Source of the DNA: Nitratireductor sp. XY-223
Lineage (GTDB): Bacteria > Pseudomonadota > Alphaproteobacteria > Rhizobiales > Rhizobiaceae
Reading direction: 5' to 3'
NCBI RefSeq assembly: GCF_004959855.1
Contig: NZ_SPNT01000002.1
Location: forward strand, 858,520 to 922,519
DNA: 64,000 nt
Part shown: piece by piece, positions 31,567-43,140 of the stretch
Numbering within the stretch: position 1 is the stretch's first letter
Layout: each line of letters starts with the position of its first letter
Position numbers and translations under genes: made by a program
Notes under the pieces: generated by a model
The model's input: only the letters and a program-made list of their open reading frames with translations
Told to the model about the DNA's origin: nothing
Databases searched by the model: none

Positions 31567-32724
31567 ATGCTGGACCAGGCCCGCATGAGAACCGAGAACC
31601 TGCAGGCGAGGATGCGCGCGCACGGTATTCGCAAGGCGATATTCACGGACGAGAGTTCCATCGCCTATCTCGCCGGTTTCTGGGGCTATCTCGGCATCGA
31701 ATTCGGACGGCCGACCATACTGGTGGTCGATGCCGACAGCGCACCGGTCGTCATCACGCCGCTGATGGAATCCGAAATGGTCGGCGAAATGACCTGGGTC
31801 GAGGACATCCGGGTATGGGAGGACGCCGGGCAGCGCAGCTGGAGCCGCGCTCTCGGCGAGGCCGTCGGGGACGATCCGGGGCAATTGTGGATCGAGCGCG
31901 ACCACATCCCGGCAATCGTGCGCAACTATCTTGACGAGGCTTATGCCGACGCCGCGTTGCGCGACATCTCGCCCGTCCTCGGCGAAATGCGGATGATTAA
32001 GTCCGATTTCGAGATTGAAATCATGCGGCAGGCGGGTGCGATCGCGGGCGCGATGATGGCGGCCGCCCATGCCTCCCTGGCGGAAGGGGCGCATGAATAT
32101 GAATCGGCCATTGCGGTCATCGACGCGGGCTCTCGCGCCGCCGCCGAATTCCTGACCGACCGGGGCTGGGACCGTTTCGTCTCGCCGATGATCCACAATC
32201 TGCAGATCCTGCAGAGCGGCTCGGACACCTCCATGGTTCACCGGCGCGCAAGTGTCAGGGCCTATGCGAAATTCGACCCGGTCTATTTCTGCTTCTGCAA
32301 TATGGCGCAGTTCAAACAGTACAAGCTCGGTTTCGACCGCATGTTTCATATCGGCGGCGTGACCGACGAGGCGGCCCGCGTCCAGGAGGTGGCGATCGCC
32401 GCGCAGCAGGCCGCGATCGCGGCGATCCGTCCGGGCGCGATCGCGGAGGACGTGGCGGCGGCGGCCAATGCTGTCTACCGCGATCGCGGCTACGAGACCG
32501 GGTACCGCACCGGGCGATCCATCGGCGTTGCCTATCTTGAGGCGCCGGAACTGAAGGCCGGCGACAAAACGGTGCTGCAGCCGGGCATGACATTCGCCGT
32601 CGACGGCGGGATCTCGGTCGACGGCGTGACCGCCGGGCGGATCGGCGACTCGGTCGTCGTGACCGATGGCGGCAGCGACTACATCACCGAATATCCCCGC
32701 ACGATCCTTCTGAGCGACGGTTAG
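31567..32724 (+). CDS. M24 family metallopeptidase / creatinase-like (Xaa-Pro peptidase family; alternative GTG start 31558)
   Basis: N-terminal creatinase fold (SSIAYLAGFWGYLG), C-terminal pita-bread fold (LQPGMTFAVDGGISV). Confidence 0.85.
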   Translation: MLDQARMRTENLQARMRAHGIRKAIFTDESSIAYLAGFWGYLGIEFGRPTILVVDADSAPVVITPLMESEMVGEMTWVEDIRVWEDAGQRSWSRALGEAVGDDPGQLWIERDHIPAIVRNYLDEAYADAALRDISPVLGEMRMIKSDFEIEIMRQAGAIAGAMMAAAHASLAEGAHEYESAIAVIDAGSRAAAEFLTDRGWDRFVSPMIHNLQILQSGSDTSMVHRRASVRAYAKFDPVYFCFCNMAQFKQYKLGFDRMFHIGGVTDEAARVQEVAIAAQQAAIAAIRPGAIAEDVAAAANAVYRDRGYETGYRTGRSIGVAYLEAPELKAGDKTVLQPGMTFAVDGGISVDGVTAGRIGDSVVVTDGGSDYITEYPRTILLSDG

Positions 32725-32725
32725 A

Positions 32726-33523
32726 ATGCAGGACGCTCTGAATGTCGCCGTCGCCCAGAGTCCCGCCGACCTGCACGGTCCGGACGAGCGCCTGGCGTGG
32801 CTGGAAGAGACCGTCGCGGGCCTAATCGACCGGTCGGTCGACCTGCTGGTGCTGCCTGAGCTATTCGTGTGTGGGTACAATGTCGGAGACGCGATCGCCG
32901 GTTGGGCTGAAAGCCAGGACGGGCCGGCATTGCGCCGGATCGGCCGGCTTGCCCGGGACTGCCGGACCGCGATTGCCTTCGGCTATGCGGAAAAGGAATC
33001 GGACCGGATCTACAATTCGGCTGCCTGCATCGCGAAGGACGGAACCGTCATCGGCACGCACCGCAAGCTGCTCCTGCCGCCGGGATTCGAAAGCGACCAT
33101 TTCGATCGCGGCGCCGGCTGCTCCACCTTCATGATCGGCGCCTTCACCGTAGCGCTGCTGATCTGCTACGACGCCGAATTCCCGGAAGCGTTCCGGCGCG
33201 TTGGCGCGGCCGATCTGGTGCTGGTGCCGACGGCGCTCGCCGCCGAGTGGGGCGTGGTCGCCGACCGGGTGATCCCGACGCGCGCCTTCGAGAACGGCCA
33301 GTTCGTCTGCTATGCGAACCACGCCGGTACGGAGCGCGGTCTCGAATATCTGGGGCGCAGCTGCATCGTTGCCCCGGACGGAAAGGACCTGGCGCGCGCC
33401 GGCGGCGGTGAGGGGTTGATTTCCGCGCGGCTCGAATTGGATCGCGTCGCCAGGGCGAGGGCGCGGCTGCCCTACCATCGCGACCGTTGCGATCTGCCCT
33501 GGGACGTCACGATCGCGCTGTGA
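32726..33523 (+). CDS. carbon-nitrogen (nitrilase superfamily) hydrolase
   Basis: LLVLPELFVCGYNVGD, HRKLLLPPGFE, LICYDAEFPE (E-K-C triad motifs). Confidence 0.9.
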   Translation: MQDALNVAVAQSPADLHGPDERLAWLEETVAGLIDRSVDLLVLPELFVCGYNVGDAIAGWAESQDGPALRRIGRLARDCRTAIAFGYAEKESDRIYNSAACIAKDGTVIGTHRKLLLPPGFESDHFDRGAGCSTFMIGAFTVALLICYDAEFPEAFRRVGAADLVLVPTALAAEWGVVADRVIPTRAFENGQFVCYANHAGTERGLEYLGRSCIVAPDGKDLARAGGGEGLISARLELDRVARARARLPYHRDRCDLPWDVTIAL

Positions 33524-33535
33524 GCGCAACACGCA

Positions 33536-35026
33536 TCAGCGATCGGTGACGATCTTGATTTCCTGTCCCGCAGAAAGGCTGGCACCGGGCGACAGCGCGT
33601 TGAGCAGCTGGAAAAGCTCGAGACGGCGATTGGTGCCGCGCATGCGGCCGGCCAGGCCGGCCACGGTTTCGCCGGCCCTGACCGTGTGAAGGCGAACCCT
33701 GAGCGGTTTCAGGGAGGCGACCTCCGACGATGACATCTTGCGGAACGAATTGCGGACACTTTGCGCGGTGGGCTCCAGGGCCGGACTGCCTTTCGGTGCC
33801 GCTGTCAGAAGCCTGTAAATCCGGTTCTTCACGCGGATGACCGTTACGTCGAAATCCCATTTCTCGGCGGAAGCCCGTGCTGTCGCCGCATCAAGTCCGT
33901 TGACCCTTAGCGAGCGGATCGTTGCCGGCTGGAGACCGCTGACCCAGCCGCTGGCGATGTAATTGGTCAGGGACTTGCGCCGATTGTCGGTCACCCCGTC
34001 GAAGCGGATCGCAATGTCGCCCGGACCGGTTGCCAGAACCGCCTGAGCGGTGTTGTCGATCTGGAACCCTTTCGGGACGCTGAAGCGGATGCCGAGATTG
34101 GGATGCAGGAACGTCAGTCCGCGCACATAGCCCTCGTTGGGGCTGTCGCCATAAAGCAGTCCGTTGATGCCCTTCAGATACATGTCGCGGTCGCGGATGC
34201 CGGTGCCGGGTGGACCGAAGGCACGGGCATGACGCTCGGCCAGCTGCAGCCGCTTCGGCGCGTCCGGATGGCTGGAGAGAAAATCGAGGCTCTGGTCGGC
34301 ACCGGCGTCGCCGGCGCGGAAGCGGCTGTAGGCCTCCATCGAGCGCAGGAAGCGGGCGGCGGCGTAGGGATCGAAACCGGCCTGGCCCAGCATGCGCACG
34401 CCGATCACATCGGCCTCCAGCTCCTGTTGGCGCGAGAAGGCCGCCAGGCGCAGCTTGCTGCGCGCGATCACCTGCTGCCCGTCTATCTCGTTGGAGAGGA
34501 CCTCGGCGGCAACGCGGCTCGCCAGGACCTCGGCCTCCTCGGCGCGCTTGCGCTGCAGGCCGTGATTGGCGGTAACATGGGCCATCTCGTGGGCGATGAC
34601 CGCGGCGACCTCGGAGGAATCGTTGGCCAGGGCAAGCAGTCCACGCGTCACATAGAGATAGCCGCCCGGCAGCGCGAACGCATTGACGGCCGGTGAGTTG
34701 AGGATGGTGATGCGGTAGGTTTGCTTGGGGTTTTCCGACACCAGCGTGAGGGCGCCCACGATCCGCGCCAGCAGGCGCTCGACCTTCGGATCGCTGTATT
34801 CGCCGCCATAGCTGGCGACGATGCGCGGATGTTCCTGGGCGCCGAGACGGGCGCGCGGGTCGTTCTTCTCGAGCCGCCCGACGGTCTGCGGATTGTCCGA
34901 CGGACCCACATTCGGCGAATAGGTCTCGTTGAGCAGCGTCTGGCAACCGACCAGCCCGAGGCAAAGGATCGCGGCGCACAAGGCTCTCGCCGCCGACTTG
35001 CGCGGCGTGCGTGGCCCTGGCGTCAT
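33536..35026 (-). CDS. M48 family metalloprotease lipoprotein
   Basis: Lipobox LCLGLVGCQ; AAVIAHEMAHVTANHG zinc motif; ELEADVIGVRMLGQAGFDP. Confidence 0.9.
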   Translation of the reverse strand: MTPGPRTPRKSAARALCAAILCLGLVGCQTLLNETYSPNVGPSDNPQTVGRLEKNDPRARLGAQEHPRIVASYGGEYSDPKVERLLARIVGALTLVSENPKQTYRITILNSPAVNAFALPGGYLYVTRGLLALANDSSEVAAVIAHEMAHVTANHGLQRKRAEEAEVLASRVAAEVLSNEIDGQQVIARSKLRLAAFSRQQELEADVIGVRMLGQAGFDPYAAARFLRSMEAYSRFRAGDAGADQSLDFLSSHPDAPKRLQLAERHARAFGPPGTGIRDRDMYLKGINGLLYGDSPNEGYVRGLTFLHPNLGIRFSVPKGFQIDNTAQAVLATGPGDIAIRFDGVTDNRRKSLTNYIASGWVSGLQPATIRSLRVNGLDAATARASAEKWDFDVTVIRVKNRIYRLLTAAPKGSPALEPTAQSVRNSFRKMSSSEVASLKPLRVRLHTVRAGETVAGLAGRMRGTNRRLELFQLLNALSPGASLSAGQEIKIVTDR

Positions 35027-35157
35027 GCCGCGGTATCCGTCTGTTTCGGGCGAATGTGTGATGGAATCGGCGCCTTGTCGGTTCGCGTTGATAGGAGCGG
35101 GCTCAAGTGATTGTCGTCGCCTGTCCCAGTTGAACAGTGCGATTCGGCGGATGCGGC

Positions 35158-35877
35158 CTATTTTTCACCCTGACCGAGGTAATCGGCAAGACCTTCAATG
35201 TCGCCGCGCCTAAAAAAACCTTCGGACGGGCCGGTGGCGACAATCCTGCCCTTGTCCAGGAAAACAATGCTGTCTGCAATCGCCGCAGCCTCGTCGGGCT
35301 GGTGAGTAACGATCAAAACGGTCATTCCTGTCTCGACCTGCAATTCACGGACCAATAGCAGCATATCGCGGCGTAATCGAGGCCCTAGCGCTGCAAATGG
35401 CTCGTCAAGCAGCAAGACCGGCCTGCGGCGCACGAGCGCCCGTGCTATGGCGACGCGCTGGCGTTCGCCGCCGGAAAGGCTGCCCGGCATGCGGCTTTCG
35501 AATCCGGCAAGTCCGACGCGCTCGAGCGCTTCGGCGACACGCGCCCGATCAGCCGGGTCCGCGGTTATGCGCGGCCGTATCCCCAGACAGATATTGGTGG
35601 CGACGTCGAGGTGCGAAAAAAGGTTGTTCTCCTGGAACACCATGGTCACCGGCCGGTCGGACGGATCGTCGTTTGTAACATCGGTTTCGCCGATAAAAAG
35701 CCGCCCCTCACGGGGCGTTTCAAAGCCGGCTATAAGATCGAGCAGCGTCGACTTGCCGGCACCGGACGGGCCGATCACCGCGGCGATGGTTCCGGCGGCG
35801 ACGTGTGTGTCGAAGCTGAATTCGAAATCGTCGCGGCTCAGGGTGACCGCGTTCAGATCCACCGTCTTGCCGATCAC
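35158..35877 (-). CDS. thiQ: thiamine ABC transporter ATP-binding protein
   Basis: GPSGAGKSTLLDLIAGF, LSGGERQRVAIARALVRRRPVLLLDEP; in thiBPQ order under a TPP riboswitch. Confidence 0.9.
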   Translation of the reverse strand: MIGKTVDLNAVTLSRDDFEFSFDTHVAAGTIAAVIGPSGAGKSTLLDLIAGFETPREGRLFIGETDVTNDDPSDRPVTMVFQENNLFSHLDVATNICLGIRPRITADPADRARVAEALERVGLAGFESRMPGSLSGGERQRVAIARALVRRRPVLLLDEPFAALGPRLRRDMLLLVRELQVETGMTVLIVTHQPDEAAAIADSIVFLDKGRIVATGPSEGFFRRGDIEGLADYLGQGEK

Positions 35878-37502
35878 AATTGCGCCCCCGATGAAACCCG
35901 GCCCCTGTCGGCAATGACCATCAGCACAAGGCAAACAAGCCCCAGAAGAAGCGCCAGACCGGCGGCATCGTTCGTCCTGTAGCTGCCCATGCGCTGCAGC
36001 AGCAGATAGGGCAGCGTGACGACGTCCTGGCTGCCGAACAGCGCAATCGCGCCGAGATCGCCGAGCGACAACGCCATGGCGAAAGCGGTCGCCAGCAGGA
36101 AGGCGCGGCGAAGACCCGGCCAGTCGACAAGGACGAGGCGGTTCAGCCCGGAAATGCCAAGCGACGCCGTAAGCCGTGCCGTGCGGGCCATATGGGTGGT
36201 ATGGGCGGGTTCGAGAACGCGGATGACGAAGGGGAGCGCCATCAACGCGTTGACGGCCACGACGATCAGCGGGGCAATGGCAAAGACATCGACGTGGCCG
36301 CGCAACAGCACGAACCAGCCGGCGCCAAGAACAATGGGCGGCACCAGCAGCACGAGGCTGGACGCTGCCGCTGCGGCGGCGCGAAAGCCCCGTGCCCAGC
36401 CGTGCCGCGGCGCAAGCGGCAGGGCAGCGTGGCGGGCGCGCACCAGGGTCATTGCCATCGATACGGACAGGAGCGCGGCAACAACGGCGATCAGCAGGCT
36501 GGTAGTCACCGCCCGCCAGACGATCGGCTCTCCAAGCAGGCGGCCGAAGTCGGCGAGCAGGCCGGCAACGGCAATGGAAACGAGCGGCGAGACCAAAAAC
36601 AGCGCGGCAATACCGATCAGCCCGAAATCCGCGGCGACCGCGGCTGGGCTTTTCCCGGGATGGCGCCGGACCCGGTGCCCGATGGTGGCGCCCTCCTCGG
36701 GCGCGCCGCCGAGCCATGTCAGCAGGATGAGAAGGAGCGACGTCAAACCCAATTGCAGAAGCGCCAGAATGACGGCGCGCTGCGGATCGAAGTCGAAGCG
36801 CAGCGCCTGGTAGATCGCCACCTCGATGGTGGTGGCGCCTGGGCCGCCGCCGAGCAGAAGCACCAGCGTGAAACTGGTGACGCACAGCATGAATACGAGG
36901 CCGCAGACCGGGGCCAGGTGGCTGCGGATGAACGGCCATTCGATCAGCCGGAACACGGTCCAGGGGTCGAGGCCGATCTGCGCGGCGTTGCGCCACTGCT
37001 CGGGCGGAACCCGCTCGAGCTGCGCAAGAAGGAGACGGGCCGAAAGCGGCAGGTTGAAGAAGACATGGGCGAGCAGGATGCCGGTCAGGCCGTAGATGGA
37101 GACCGGCTGTTCGAGGCCGGCGGCGAGAAGCACCGAGTTGAAAATCCCCTGGCGGCCCCAGATCTCGATCAGACCGAGCGCGGCAACGATGGGCGGCAGG
37201 CCGATCGGAACGGCAAGCAGGCGAATAAGCCAACTGCGGCCGATGAACGCCTGCCGGCGTGCCAGCGCCCTTGCGAGCGGGATTGCGAAGGCAACGGAAA
37301 GCAGCGTCGACAGGAACGCCTGCAGCAGCGTAAAGCGCGTGACTTTCCAGATATAGCTGGTGAACAGCGGACTGCCGTCATCGGCAGCGCCCACGGCGGT
37401 CGTCAGGAGCGCGACGACGGCGGCGCCGATCACCGCCGCCATGGCACAGAGCACAAAGAGCCCTGCACCAATGTTGGCCTTGATCCGGCGCCGTTCGATC
37501 AT
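35874..37502 (-). CDS. thiP: thiamine/thiamine-pyrophosphate ABC transporter permease
   Basis: Two-repeat BPD permease; between thiB and thiQ. Confidence 0.9.
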   Translation of the reverse strand: MIERRRIKANIGAGLFVLCAMAAVIGAAVVALLTTAVGAADDGSPLFTSYIWKVTRFTLLQAFLSTLLSVAFAIPLARALARRQAFIGRSWLIRLLAVPIGLPPIVAALGLIEIWGRQGIFNSVLLAAGLEQPVSIYGLTGILLAHVFFNLPLSARLLLAQLERVPPEQWRNAAQIGLDPWTVFRLIEWPFIRSHLAPVCGLVFMLCVTSFTLVLLLGGGPGATTIEVAIYQALRFDFDPQRAVILALLQLGLTSLLLILLTWLGGAPEEGATIGHRVRRHPGKSPAAVAADFGLIGIAALFLVSPLVSIAVAGLLADFGRLLGEPIVWRAVTTSLLIAVVAALLSVSMAMTLVRARHAALPLAPRHGWARGFRAAAAAASSLVLLVPPIVLGAGWFVLLRGHVDVFAIAPLIVVAVNALMALPFVIRVLEPAHTTHMARTARLTASLGISGLNRLVLVDWPGLRRAFLLATAFAMALSLGDLGAIALFGSQDVVTLPYLLLQRMGSYRTNDAAGLALLLGLVCLVLMVIADRGRVSSGAQL

Positions 37503-38518
37503 CAATCGCTCATGACCGCCAGCCACTCATCGACCCAGGCCTTGCGGTTTTTTGATACTTCGTCGGCGCTGAACAACAGCGTCTTGTCCGGATGGACGAG
37601 CTCTCCAAACGCGGCCGGCAGCGGTTCCGACATCTTGCCGGCGGGGAACATCCAGTTGGTCGTCGGGATCGCATTCTGGAAATCCGGTCCGGTCATGAAT
37701 TCGAGGAACTGGCGGGCAAGCTCCTTGTTCGTCGAGGACTTCACCAGCCCAGCCACTTCGATCTGCATGTAGTGGCCCTCCTCGAACGCCGCGGCCCGGT
37801 AGCGGTCGGTGTCTTCGGCGATCATGTGATAGGCCGGAGAGGTGGTATAGGACAGAACCATCGGCACCTCGCCGGCGGTGAATAGGCCATAGGCCTCCGA
37901 CCAGCCCGGCGTCACGGTCAGGACCCGCTGCTTCAGTTTCTCCCAGGCCTGCGGTGCGGCGTCGCCATAGACGGCCTTGACCCACAGAAGCAGGCCGAGG
38001 CCGGGCGTCGAGGTGCGCGGATCCTGGATGGCGATCTTCTGGTTCGGATCGCCCTCGACGAGCGCCTTCAGGCTCGCCGGCGAGTTGTCCAGGGCGTCCG
38101 TATCGTAGACGACGGCGAAATAGCCGTAGTCATAGGGAACGAAAACATCGTCGCTCCAGTTGCCGGGTACGTCGACATTCGATTGATCGATGCCGCTCGG
38201 CTCGAACAGGCCGGTTTTCTTCGCCTCGGTGACCAGGTTGGTGTCGAGGCCGAGCACGATATCGGCCTTCGTCGTTTCGCCTTCGAGCTTGAGCCGGTTC
38301 AACAGGGCGACGCCATCGGCGATGCCGACCCAGTTGAGGGTGCAGTCGCACTGTGCCTCGAATGCCTCCTTGACGACCGGGCCGGGGCCCCATTCGGCAA
38401 CGAAGCTGTCATAGGTGTAGACCGTCAGTTCGCGGTCGTCGGCAACGGCGCCGGTCGCTGAAGCAATGCTGGCAAATGCTGCGAAGGCAGCGGAAAAAAG
38501 GGTTGTCCTGGCAGGCAT
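37502..38518 (-). CDS. thiB: thiamine ABC transporter substrate-binding protein
   Basis: Signal peptide, [62 protein letters not shown]. Confidence 0.93.
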   Translation of the reverse strand: MPARTTLFSAAFAAFASIASATGAVADDRELTVYTYDSFVAEWGPGPVVKEAFEAQCDCTLNWVGIADGVALLNRLKLEGETTKADIVLGLDTNLVTEAKKTGLFEPSGIDQSNVDVPGNWSDDVFVPYDYGYFAVVYDTDALDNSPASLKALVEGDPNQKIAIQDPRTSTPGLGLLLWVKAVYGDAAPQAWEKLKQRVLTVTPGWSEAYGLFTAGEVPMVLSYTTSPAYHMIAEDTDRYRAAAFEEGHYMQIEVAGLVKSSTNKELARQFLEFMTGPDFQNAIPTTNWMFPAGKMSEPLPAAFGELVHPDKTLLFSADEVSKNRKAWVDEWLAVMSD

Positions 38519-38569
38519 GAGCGCCTCCTTCATCTGGTTTCTTCGGGAAAAAGGCGCTTTGACATGCGT

Positions 38570-38654
38570 CTAATCCCTCCGCCGGTACGAGCCGGATCAG
38601 GTTCTTCGGGTTGGCAAAGCCTCTCAGCCAGCGTCGCCACGCTGGCACCCCGTT
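38570..38654 (-). ncRNA. TPP riboswitch (THI element)
   Basis: Reverse strand GGGGTGCCAGCGTGGCGACGCTGGCTGAGAGGCTTTGCCAACCCGAAGAACCTGATCCGGCTCGTACCGGCGGAGGGATTA; contains CTGAGA and ACCTGATC cores. Confidence 0.95.
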
Positions 38655-38726
38655 AGAGCAACAACCGTCTTAGTGCGGCCGTTCGGCGCTGGCAAGTGGG
38701 CAAAAAGCTGCTATGTGCTTCGATCG

Positions 38727-39380
38727 ATGGACCAAAAGACCACATTTTTGATCCTGCTCGGCGGGAATCTGGAAAAAACGGCGCGGCTGCGGGAGCAGAT
38801 CGCGGACGCGCGGGTGATCGCCGCGGACGGCGGGATGTTCCACGCCCATGACCTGAAATTGAAGCCCGAAGTGTGGGTCGGCGATTTCGATTCCTCGCCG
38901 CCCGACCTGCAGCAACGGTGGTCGCGCACGCCGCGCAAGCCCTATCCGGCGGCCAAGAACCTGACCGACGGCGAGATTGCCGTCGAGGAGGCGCTGGCGC
39001 TTGGCGCGCAGCGGATCGTCCTGGCCGGTGCACTCGGCGGCGAGCGCAGCGACCACGCCTTTTTTCACATGGCGCTCGCCTGCGCGCTGAAAGCGCGCGA
39101 CATCGACGTGCTGCTGACCTCCGGGCTTGAAGAAGGCTGGGCGCTGGGCACCGGATCGTGCACGATCGACCTGCCGGCGGCATCGATGTTCTCCATCCTC
39201 AATTTCAGCGACGTGTCGGCGCTCAGCATCGCCGGTGCGCGCTACGGGCTTGAGGACCACGATCTCGATTTCGGCTCGTCGCGGACGATCTCCAATGTCG
39301 CCGAGGGGCCCGTCACCGTGACGCTCGGTTCGGGAACCGCGCTGCTTTTGGCGCGGCCCTTCGATTTGTCGGGCGAGTAA
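38727..39380 (+). CDS. thiN: thiamine pyrophosphokinase
   Basis: FLILLGGNLEKTARLREQIADARVIAADGGMFHAHDLKLKPEVWVGDFDSS; divergent from the thi operon. Confidence 0.88.
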   Translation: MDQKTTFLILLGGNLEKTARLREQIADARVIAADGGMFHAHDLKLKPEVWVGDFDSSPPDLQQRWSRTPRKPYPAAKNLTDGEIAVEEALALGAQRIVLAGALGGERSDHAFFHMALACALKARDIDVLLTSGLEEGWALGTGSCTIDLPAASMFSILNFSDVSALSIAGARYGLEDHDLDFGSSRTISNVAEGPVTVTLGSGTALLLARPFDLSGE

Positions 39381-39383
39381 ACG

Positions 39384-41207
<1,824 letters not shown>

Positions 41208-41288
41208 GGGTGTTTCGTTGCGCCGGAGCGCAAAACTGTTCCCATTTGAACAAAACCCGCCTAATGTCCCGGCGAAAAAGATGCGAGA

Positions 41289-42140
41289 GTGAAAAACATG
41301 CAGTTTGAAGGCACAAGCGCCTATATCGCGGAAATGGACCTGAAGGTCGCGGTCAACGCGGCGATCACCCTGGAACGGCCGCTCCTGGTAAAGGGCGAAC
41401 CGGGGACGGGCAAGACGGAGCTCGCAAAGCAGGTTGCCTCGGCGCTCGGTCTCGAACTGATCGAGTGGCACATCAAGTCGACGACCAAGGCGCAGCAGGG
41501 CCTTTACGAGTATGACGCCGTTTCGCGGCTGCGTGACAGCCAGCTCGGCGACGACCGGGTCAATGACGTGCGCAACTACATCAAGCGCGGCAAGCTCTGG
41601 GACGCCTTTGCCTCGCAGGAGAAAGTGGTTCTCCTGATCGACGAGATCGACAAGGCCGATATCGAGTTTCCGAACGACCTGTTGCAGGAACTCGATAAGA
41701 TGGAGTTCTTCGTTTACGAGACCGGGGAAACGGTGCAGGCGGTGCAGAGGCCGGTCGTCATCATCACCTCCAACAACGAGAAGGAGCTGCCGGACGCCTT
41801 CCTGCGCCGCTGCTTCTTCCACTACATCAAGTTCCCCGATGCGACGACGCTGCAGAAAATCGTCGATGTGCATTATCCCGGCATCAAGCAGGAACTGGTG
41901 AGCGCGGCGCTGACCCAGTTCTACGAGATCCGCGACGTGCCGGGCCTGAAGAAGAAGCCGTCGACGTCCGAGGCGCTGGACTGGATCCGGCTTCTTGTTT
42001 CCGACGATGTCGCGCCCGCCGACCTGCGCGGCAGCGCCAAGAATGCACTTCCCCGATTGCATGGTGCATTGCTGAAGAATGAACAGGATGTCCACCTGTT
42101 CGAACGCCTGGCATTCATGGCACGGCGCGACGGCGCCTGA
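41289..42140 (+). CDS. MoxR family AAA+ ATPase
   Basis: RPLLVKGEPGTGKTELAKQVASALGLELIEWHIKSTTKAQQGLYEYDAVSRLRDSQL. Confidence 0.92.
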   Translation: MKNMQFEGTSAYIAEMDLKVAVNAAITLERPLLVKGEPGTGKTELAKQVASALGLELIEWHIKSTTKAQQGLYEYDAVSRLRDSQLGDDRVNDVRNYIKRGKLWDAFASQEKVVLLIDEIDKADIEFPNDLLQELDKMEFFVYETGETVQAVQRPVVIITSNNEKELPDAFLRRCFFHYIKFPDATTLQKIVDVHYPGIKQELVSAALTQFYEIRDVPGLKKKPSTSEALDWIRLLVSDDVAPADLRGSAKNALPRLHGALLKNEQDVHLFERLAFMARRDGA

Positions 42141-42192
42141 TAAAAACGTACTTCGTTTTCCATGAAATCCATGCCATCAGATCGACAGTTCC

Positions 42193-43119
42193 ATGCCCAT
42201 CAAGATTCCAGACCAGCTGCCTGCGCGAAAAACGCTTGAAAACGAAGGCGTGACGGTCATGACCGAGACCGCCGCGATCCGGCAGGACATCCGGCCGCTG
42301 CAGATCGGGCTCTTGAACCTGATGCCCAACAAGATCCGCACCGAGGTGCAGATGGCGCGGCTGCTCGGCGCGACGCCGCTGCAGGTGGAACTCACCCTCG
42401 TGCGCATCGGCCGACACAAGGCCAAGAACACGCCGGAGGATCACCTGCTGGCGTTCTATCACACGTGGGACGAGGTCAAGCACCGCAAGTTCGACGGCTT
42501 CATCATCACCGGTGCGCCGATCGAGCTGCTCGAATTCGAGGAGGTCGCCTACTGGGACGAGATGACCCGCATTCTGGACTGGACCGTGCACAATGTGCAT
42601 TCCAGCATGAATGTGTGCTGGGGGGCGATGGCGGCGATCCACCATTTCCACGGGGTGCCGAAGTATTCCCTGAACGAGAAGGCCTTCGGCGTCTACCGGC
42701 ACCACAACCTCAATCCGGCTTCGCCCTATCTCAACGGCTTTTCCGACGATTTCCAGATCCCGGTGTCACGCTGGACGGAGGTCCGCGACAGCGACATCGA
42801 CCCGGAATCGGGGCTGGAAGTGCTGATGAAATCCGATGAAACGGGCGTGTGCCTGGTGCATGAGGCCTTCTGCAACCGCCTCTACATCTTCAATCATATC
42901 GAATATGATTCCTTCTCGCTTGCCGAGGAGTATCAGCGCGATGTGTCGCAGGGAAAGCCGATCCATATTCCGCATAACTATTTCCCGGATGACGACCCTG
43001 AAAGCGAGCCGCAGAACCGCTGGCGCAGCCACGCGCACCTTTTGTTCGGGAACTGGATCAACGCGCTCTACCAGTCGACGCCGTATGACATGTCCCTGAT
43101 CGGGGCGGATCGGAAGTAG
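42193..43119 (+). CDS. metA: homoserine O-acyltransferase (MetA family)
   Basis: [61 protein letters not shown]. Confidence 0.95.
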   Translation: MPIKIPDQLPARKTLENEGVTVMTETAAIRQDIRPLQIGLLNLMPNKIRTEVQMARLLGATPLQVELTLVRIGRHKAKNTPEDHLLAFYHTWDEVKHRKFDGFIITGAPIELLEFEEVAYWDEMTRILDWTVHNVHSSMNVCWGAMAAIHHFHGVPKYSLNEKAFGVYRHHNLNPASPYLNGFSDDFQIPVSRWTEVRDSDIDPESGLEVLMKSDETGVCLVHEAFCNRLYIFNHIEYDSFSLAEEYQRDVSQGKPIHIPHNYFPDDDPESEPQNRWRSHAHLLFGNWINALYQSTPYDMSLIGADRK

Positions 43120-43140
43120 CAGCAAGAAAGGGAAACGCGC

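Noticed and set aside
36192-37772. 526-aa plus ORF opposite thiP/thiB, and the 691-aa minus ORF 35158-37233 extending upstream of thiQ
   Set aside because: The first is antisense to thiP. The second is only a read-through extension of the thiQ frame over thiP; real thiQ starts near 35877.
42141-42192. SAM-II riboswitch upstream of metA
   Set aside because: Leader too short and no consensus segments found.
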